Of a stretch of DNA of 35,053 nt, positions 30,901 to 35,053 are shown piece by piece (positions within the stretch are counted from its first letter, which is position 1; every line of letters begins with the position of its first letter). A model generated the notes under the pieces. That model was given only the letters and a program-made list of their open reading frames with translations, ran no database searches and had not been told where the DNA came from. The DNA is from a virus, in the IMG/VR virus record IMGVR_UViG_3300025759_000300, positions 1-35,053 of that record; one strand, written 5' to 3'. The position numbers and the translations under genes are program-made.

Positions 30901-33900
30901 GGGTATTTGAACCAACTAGATACAATGAGGCTAGAGCAAAAGCTTCTGATTCTCCAGTTTCTAGGTTAAACACAGAAGAAGGCGAAGCGCCTAGAACTTA
31001 CTTATCAGGGAAAAAAGCAGAAGCAAAGAAAGTTGCACCCAGAGGTGAAAGAAAGAAAGTAGATCAGTTTAGTGCTAGTGATTCTGTACAACAAACACTT
31101 GGTGCAAGTTTGTTTAACTCATACAAAAACATTCTGACTAAACTAGGGATGAAAGAAAACCTTAGGTTTATGTCTGTAGATGATGTGTTATTTTCAGAAG
31201 ATACAACAATTGCAGAGGAAGGCAAACTTACTGCTGTTGCACAAGGTTTAGATTTACAAAAAGAATATGCTATTGAAAAAGAAGATGGGACAATTGAGTT
31301 TATTAATGCAAATGATTTATTTGAAACACAAAAAGAAAGTTTAAGAAACTCACCAGCAAGTGCACGTTTTATAAGATTTGGTAATCAAAACATTGTCTTA
31401 ATTGATCCTAATAAAGACGTCGGGAAGTTAGGTAGTGCTTTAAGTAAACAAGCTAAACAACTTATTGATATATCTCACGAAGTAGGACATGCTTTTTTAT
31501 ATACTTATAAAGATGCAATTATCGGTACACCACTTGGAAATCTTTTATTAAAAGATTTTGACAAAGCCAGAAAACGTTTAGAAGAGCAAGGCTCACGTAA
31601 ATATAGTGATCCTAAAACCGGTTTTGATGAGTGGTTTGCAGATCAATTTACTATTTGGACTCAAAAAGCAGCACAAGGAGAAGGGGCTAAAAATAGAGTC
31701 GATGCTTATTTTAGAACCCTAACAAATAGCTTGAAAAAGTTTTATGAACTTGTAAGTGGATTAGTTTACAACTCTAGATTCTCACAAAACCAACTAAGCC
31801 AAACATTTGAAGAGTTTATGGCAGACGTTAGTAGAAGCGTTGAAGAAGGAAAAAGTTTTGATGCTTTAACTACAGCAGAAAAATTTGAGGCTGCTAAAGC
31901 AGTCGAAGATAGTGCAAAACAAGCAGAGAAGTTTGGTGTTGATAGCAAAACCCTAAACTACTTTAAAAACAAAGCAATTCAAATGTTAAAGTCAGGTATT
32001 AACCAAGAGTTTACGTTCTTACCAGAAGATAAAAAACATTTTAGTGTTGCGTACATTCTTAGAACAGCAGATGGTTATATGCGCTCAAAAAGTGATGAAC
32101 TTGGGTTAGCACTATATAAAAGATCTGTTACTAAAGGTGATCCAGGATATTTAAATGTAAGAGTACGAGTATTTCAAAAGTATTTAAATATGGGGTTTGA
32201 TTTAACTGATGCGTCAGGCAGACCGTTGTTTAAAGACGCAGATGGAAATATAGACTTCGATAAATTTAATGCTGCACACATCGCACAAGAAGATGAGACT
32301 ATATCTTTAGAACAATTAACTGATCCAGCTGCAAAAGCAATTAGACAGTTTAAGGAAGACTTCTTTGCAACATACATTGAGCCTTCTGGTATAGGTATTA
32401 ATAAACGACAAAACTTTTCAGAAAGAGAGTGGAACAAAGCCTTAATGATGGAAAGTGCTGATGCACAAGCTCGTTTAGTTGCTTTGCTAGAACAAAAAAA
32501 CCCCAACGCAGTATTAAATGGGGAGCCAGTTGATTTTGCAGACTTTGTTAGAAAATGGGTTATGTCAGATGATGCAAGCGTTACTTCTGATGTATCAGTT
32601 GGTCTAGATTTTGATAGAGCTGAGTTTTTTATAAACATTACTAATAAAGAAGCACGAGAGGCTGGGTTGTTGATTGAACCAGCAGCTGCTTTCCGTTCTT
32701 ACATAAATAATGCTGTGCGACGTGTTGAATATCATAAAAGAGTAAAGACAACAGTAACAGAAGCAGATTTAAATAATAAAAACATACAAGGCACAATTAT
32801 TCTGCCTAATATTCCAATAGTAGCTAGAGACTCTAAAAATAAAGGGGACAAAACTAAAGGTGGATGGGCTGCTTTTAATAGAGAAAAAAATGTTATTTAT
32901 TTAGATGAGTCAGAATTAAAACGTACCTTTGATGAAAAAGCTTGGACTAAACCTAAAGTAGAGGGCGTTACTCCTTTACCTGAAGATCGATTTACTACTT
33001 TAGATCAATGGCGAGATTTTGTTATTGGGCATGAGTCGGCGCACGCTAAGTTCCCACAAGAACCGGGCGAGTCTAAAGCTGCATATGAAAACAGAATGAA
33101 TTACATTTCTCTTAACAGTATTAAAGTTGGAGATGTTGCAAATGCAGATGTAGCAGCAGAGATTATGTTAGGTAGAATACCGGATGCACTTGACAGACAA
33201 GGGGCCCGACACACTTTACGTAATATGCTAGGTAAGTCTGGGCACGACATGAGCCCTCTTATGCGTAAGTTAAATAGTTATGGACTGTTGGTTAATATGC
33301 TTACTCTCTTACCTTTTGCTACTATTGCTTCATTACCCGACTTAGCTGGCCCTATGTTGCGATCTAAAGGTATGGTTAGTTTTAAAGAATATTTTAACGA
33401 AATGAAATATGCTTTTAATAATCAAAAAGAAGCAGAAGCATTTGCAAGAGATCTAGGTTTAGTAACTCATGATTCTATTCATACTATGTATGTAAATGCA
33501 TATGAACTTGGGTTTATGGATGAAACTGCAAAAGCTGTTGGGGATAAATTTTTTAAAGTTATTCAATTAGAATGGTACACAAAATTCTCTAGGACTTTTG
33601 CTGCTGGTATGGGACAAAGATTTTTAATAAAACTTGCCCAAGAAAACACAGAAAAAAGTAATGCAGATTTAAAAGAACTTGGTCTTACACGCCAACAAAT
33701 TATAAAAGCTTATGACAAAACTTCTGGTACTTTAGATACGAGCAGTCTTGAAATTAAAAATGCCCTTGGTGCTTTTGTTGATGAGTCTATTCTTAGGCCA
33801 AACGCAGCAGAAAGACCGGGTTGGGCATCTAATCCATATACAGCTTTAATTTTCCAACTTAAATCATTTTTCTATGCGTTTGGTGTTAATATCATGGGAG

Positions 33901-34331
33901 GATTATTTAGAGAAGGTAAAAACGGCTATAATGAAAAAGGTATTCCAGGAGCTGCTGTACCGTTAGTGTTAGCAGCAAGTACGTTATTACCGCTTTCTAT
34001 ATTAGGTTTAGAATTACGTGAGTTTATAAAATATTTAGGTCGAGGAGTTACTCCTGGATTTATAGAAGAACCACTACGTGGGGTTCAAGTACAAGATACA
34101 TTTAGTTATTCAACCGCTTTTAGAACTGATGGTATGCCGTGGAATGAATACATTTTAGAAATTTTAGATAGAGCAGGTATCTTTGGACCAGCTACAATAG
34201 CTTTTTCTATGGGAGATAATGCAAAATATGGAGATGCATGGCTAACACCAGCATTTGGTCCAACAGCAGAACGTTTAGAAGATTTATTAATAGACGGAGA
34301 ATTTAGGTTTGGAGATATCTATCCGTTTTAG
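27960..34331 (+). CDS. Giant internal virion protein with two HExxH metalloprotease-like motifs
   Basis: A 2123-residue protein starting at GTG with GGGGAG 5 nt upstream. A hydrophobic Gly/Ala-rich segment lies near 120-150. HEVGH at 1173-1177 (ISHEVGHAFLY) is followed by DEWFADQ with E1224, compatible with a gluzincin-type zinc site. A second motif, HESAH at 1691-1695 (FVIGHESAHAKF), lies in another domain. The C-terminal part has hydrophobic stretches near 1770-1800 and 1990-2015. The size suits an ejected podoviral internal protein such as T7 gp16, but no transglycosylase motif was seen. Tandem protease-like domains resemble large polyvalent phage proteins, which act in the host after injection. 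No RNA-polymerase signature of the N4 virion enzyme was found. Confidence 0.85.
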   Translation: MAEKPNPLAQYFAQMAADTEALSRGAARMEEFEGRTDLAKPVGFREQFSESVRAGAQQVKSDVAGFGAIASFIAGNEDEAQKRLNYSNRLQESYSSIIEPIGNFEEFLEQPTFDGFVDEVSKVGLVVPQAAFSLASAGTGLLAGLLGKAAVSVGSKSAAKKLLNDLQKKKLNSKKGIGPVLTPEEDEILESVYQGLRAAKYTAAGQAEAAAALQASRASNIPFAKLGFWSGAFAQGEIVGASQSFQEYEDAGYELSKDEAQMALLLGIPQAALDTLGERVFFGALTKKLTGDLVSEPVVKNILKKQAAGGTLSKADQQLLQKAVGNVPAGVFLKDLGKAAASGFLLGGTQEGLVELGQEQILISQRQAIDPEYSNQQANLRRAEAAFLGFFAGAGRTAPTNVVAKAANLLGTGQEVSEDIKQQIQMLQDPDGNVVDGPVPETPQALAKQLKAVFDPNNPRTVVFIPESQDTASILNDIIDDADRDKVGGFSAEGGTVIYDKSNPLSQADAERLQKEGFDSEETLRDVLGFTEVQDPTHELVVFARDADGDVVFRQTVSNTKNAVEQAKANARRRNPGATVDVQTKEDAIKESMAVVRQVEDENDFETQQALSETGGVDPTTGTVEGEANIEGEAVSDRVPFAASEDGYLQKPVGKTNRTEEIFFPTRTERSVKVKASDLEDLDLSGNIRLNEIPKKAVTQINKLRAKYPTTNFVLERTTEESTRNPGTRIEGFKIRVDGPLEADIKVVVEEAITEARDALGQQFGENAPQRRDFTVTDIEGNADLTPVLIQSLLENKELISDSELTDSGGSFLTGQQRLRRQFELLVGQLALANKEILYKGNKVLSFTEEMLGSIQLPTFEEGQAVRNRRLNPRAGEFSPTNLQDLQRTSDRIIDLLERNGVEDIPERTVGPIQRALLTRQTTAGPAELQQTADASLIAEERAYIDRLVQVAADNNVEVGQVTGTDLDPESFAPEVVDEIGVFEPTRYNEARAKASDSPVSRLNTEEGEAPRTYLSGKKAEAKKVAPRGERKKVDQFSASDSVQQTLGASLFNSYKNILTKLGMKENLRFMSVDDVLFSEDTTIAEEGKLTAVAQGLDLQKEYAIEKEDGTIEFINANDLFETQKESLRNSPASARFIRFGNQNIVLIDPNKDVGKLGSALSKQAKQLIDISHEVGHAFLYTYKDAIIGTPLGNLLLKDFDKARKRLEEQGSRKYSDPKTGFDEWFADQFTIWTQKAAQGEGAKNRVDAYFRTLTNSLKKFYELVSGLVYNSRFSQNQLSQTFEEFMADVSRSVEEGKSFDALTTAEKFEAAKAVEDSAKQAEKFGVDSKTLNYFKNKAIQMLKSGINQEFTFLPEDKKHFSVAYILRTADGYMRSKSDELGLALYKRSVTKGDPGYLNVRVRVFQKYLNMGFDLTDASGRPLFKDADGNIDFDKFNAAHIAQEDETISLEQLTDPAAKAIRQFKEDFFATYIEPSGIGINKRQNFSEREWNKALMMESADAQARLVALLEQKNPNAVLNGEPVDFADFVRKWVMSDDASVTSDVSVGLDFDRAEFFINITNKEAREAGLLIEPAAAFRSYINNAVRRVEYHKRVKTTVTEADLNNKNIQGTIILPNIPIVARDSKNKGDKTKGGWAAFNREKNVIYLDESELKRTFDEKAWTKPKVEGVTPLPEDRFTTLDQWRDFVIGHESAHAKFPQEPGESKAAYENRMNYISLNSIKVGDVANADVAAEIMLGRIPDALDRQGARHTLRNMLGKSGHDMSPLMRKLNSYGLLVNMLTLLPFATIASLPDLAGPMLRSKGMVSFKEYFNEMKYAFNNQKEAEAFARDLGLVTHDSIHTMYVNAYELGFMDETAKAVGDKFFKVIQLEWYTKFSRTFAAGMGQRFLIKLAQENTEKSNADLKELGLTRQQIIKAYDKTSGTLDTSSLEIKNALGAFVDESILRPNAAERPGWASNPYTALIFQLKSFFYAFGVNIMGGLFREGKNGYNEKGIPGAAVPLVLAASTLLPLSILGLELREFIKYLGRGVTPGFIEEPLRGVQVQDTFSYSTAFRTDGMPWNEYILEILDRAGIFGPATIAFSMGDNAKYGDAWLTPAFGPTAERLEDLLIDGEFRFGDIYPF

Positions 34332-34348
34332 TATATAATGAGGTAAGT

Positions 34349-34723
34349 ATGGCATATTCAGACACAATAAAATTAGTAGTAGGAGACACACTCCCTGAAC
34401 TAACTTTTACCTTAAAAGATAGCAATACAGCTGCTTCTGGTAAAACACTTGATGCGGAAGATGATACTACATGGGCACCAATTAATTTAACTGGTGCAAC
34501 TGTAAAACTACGTATTCGTGAAGTAGGAAAAACAACGGTTCTTTCTACCATCACTGCTACAATCACTGATGCTACAAATGGCATTTGTGCATTAACGTTC
34601 CCTACAGGAACGTGGACGACTGCGGGTACATTTGAAGGAGAGATTGAACACACGACTTCTGGGTCTGGTATTCAAACAGTACAAGATTTCATTAAGTTTA
34701 AAGTACGCGATGACTTTGATTAA
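34349..34723 (+). CDS. Baseplate/fibre protein with BppU-like N-terminal Ig domain
   Basis: A 124-residue, all-beta protein. The pattern IKLVVGDTLPELTFTLKDSN, then PINLTGATVKLRIRE, then an ATITDATNGICALTFPTGTW block is that of the BppU/DUF2479-type domain found in phage baseplate and tail-fibre proteins. It ends with IKFKVRDDFD. GAGG lies before the ATG. It probably anchors the receptor-binding protein encoded next. The next gene overlaps it by one base (TAATG). Confidence 0.8.
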   Translation: MAYSDTIKLVVGDTLPELTFTLKDSNTAASGKTLDAEDDTTWAPINLTGATVKLRIREVGKTTVLSTITATITDATNGICALTFPTGTWTTAGTFEGEIEHTTSGSGIQTVQDFIKFKVRDDFD

Positions 34724-35053
34724 TGGCCTTCAAGTTTACAGTTGACTACACCAATTTAAGAGTCATTATTGATACGGATTCGGTTGAACCGATTTCCGTT
34801 TTTCAAAATCTTAAGTCCCTTGTTACATTTACAAACCTACAAAACTCATTACAGTATGTAGATTTATCAGCTGTAAATGTATTATTAGATGCCGATAGTA
34901 AAAACCTTTACTTCCTTTCTGGGCATCCAAATGCTGAAAGTTTTGGTTTAACCGACGCACCAGCACTTACATTTAGTACAACAAAAACAGAAACTGTTTC
35001 TATAGCAGAAGAACTAGCTTCAGCATTTGCTAGCAGTAAATCTGAAACCGTTG
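34723..35053 (+). CDS. Tail-fibre-like protein, N-terminal part (cut by window edge)
   Basis: About 110 residues are visible before the window ends. A beta-rich start (MAFKFTVDYTNLRVIIDTDS) is followed by a compact region with LVTFTNLQNSLQYVDLSAVNVLL, then FSTTKTETVSIAEELASAFASSKSETV. The last part looks like the beginning of repeats of the kind ETVSIAEELA...SSKSETV, seen in long marine-phage fibre and adhesin-like proteins. It is probably the receptor-binding or fibre protein. The repeat number and C-terminus are outside the window. Confidence 0.65.
   Translation, partial: MAFKFTVDYTNLRVIIDTDSVEPISVFQNLKSLVTFTNLQNSLQYVDLSAVNVLLDADSKNLYFLSGHPNAESFGLTDAPALTFSTTKTETVSIAEELASAFASSKSETV

Noticed and set aside
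27960-34331. N4-like virion RNA polymerase
   Set aside because: Size and place would fit, but none of the T7/N4 polymerase motifs were found in the sequence.

Overview
The window is 35 kb of an AT-rich tailed-phage genome, most likely a marine podovirus. It carries a family A DNA polymerase, a primase-helicase, terminase, a P22-like portal, an N4-gp56-type major capsid protein and very large internal virion proteins. No tail tape measure, sheath, integrase, repressor, RNA polymerase or tRNA was recognised. Both ends run off inside genes, so this is part of a larger genome. The gene set resembles HMO-2011-like and related marine phages, but that placement is from memory and untested. Shine-Dalgarno sites point to a Gram-negative host. 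The phage csrA gene hints weakly at a host that uses the Csr system.

Layout. Bases 1-13,600 are almost entirely leftward (minus strand). The left part is a replication module: SNF2-like helicase (partial), Cas4/RecB-type nuclease, primase plus SF3 helicase, a small CsrA homologue, PolA with 3'-5' exonuclease, and two small genes, mostly abutting or overlapping. One rightward gene (6070-6480) interrupts it, with its own candidate promoter, a palindrome and a convergent terminator. Next to the right come three overlapping small membrane proteins and a MoxR ATPase / metallopeptidase-VWA module with two unknown genes between the partners. Further right is a string of small accessory genes, including several too short for routine gene calling, with two structured non-coding gaps (11112-11205 and 12100-12296) that look like RNA elements.

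Bases 13,600-14,900 are the control region. It holds ten exact copies of TGTWACA plus two near copies within about 316 bp, nested inverted repeats, a strong leftward terminator, a three-gene leftward mini-operon (80, 69 and 35 aa), more hairpins, a G-rich stretch and a candidate rightward promoter. This is the best candidate for a replication origin and/or regulatory switch.

Bases 14,892-35,053 are the rightward virion module: HNH nuclease, small and large terminase, portal, scaffold, structured leader, major capsid protein, intrinsic terminator, lipoprotein-like gene, head-tail connector proteins, GNAT-like protein, three internal virion proteins, a 2123-residue virion protein with two HExxH motifs, a baseplate/fibre Ig-like protein, and the start of a fibre-like protein. 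Many of these genes overlap as TAATG, which implies translational coupling. The strongest candidates for undescribed biology are the TGTWACA array, the two structured RNA candidates, the phage CsrA, the MoxR-VWA module with its membrane microproteins, and the giant double-HExxH protein.
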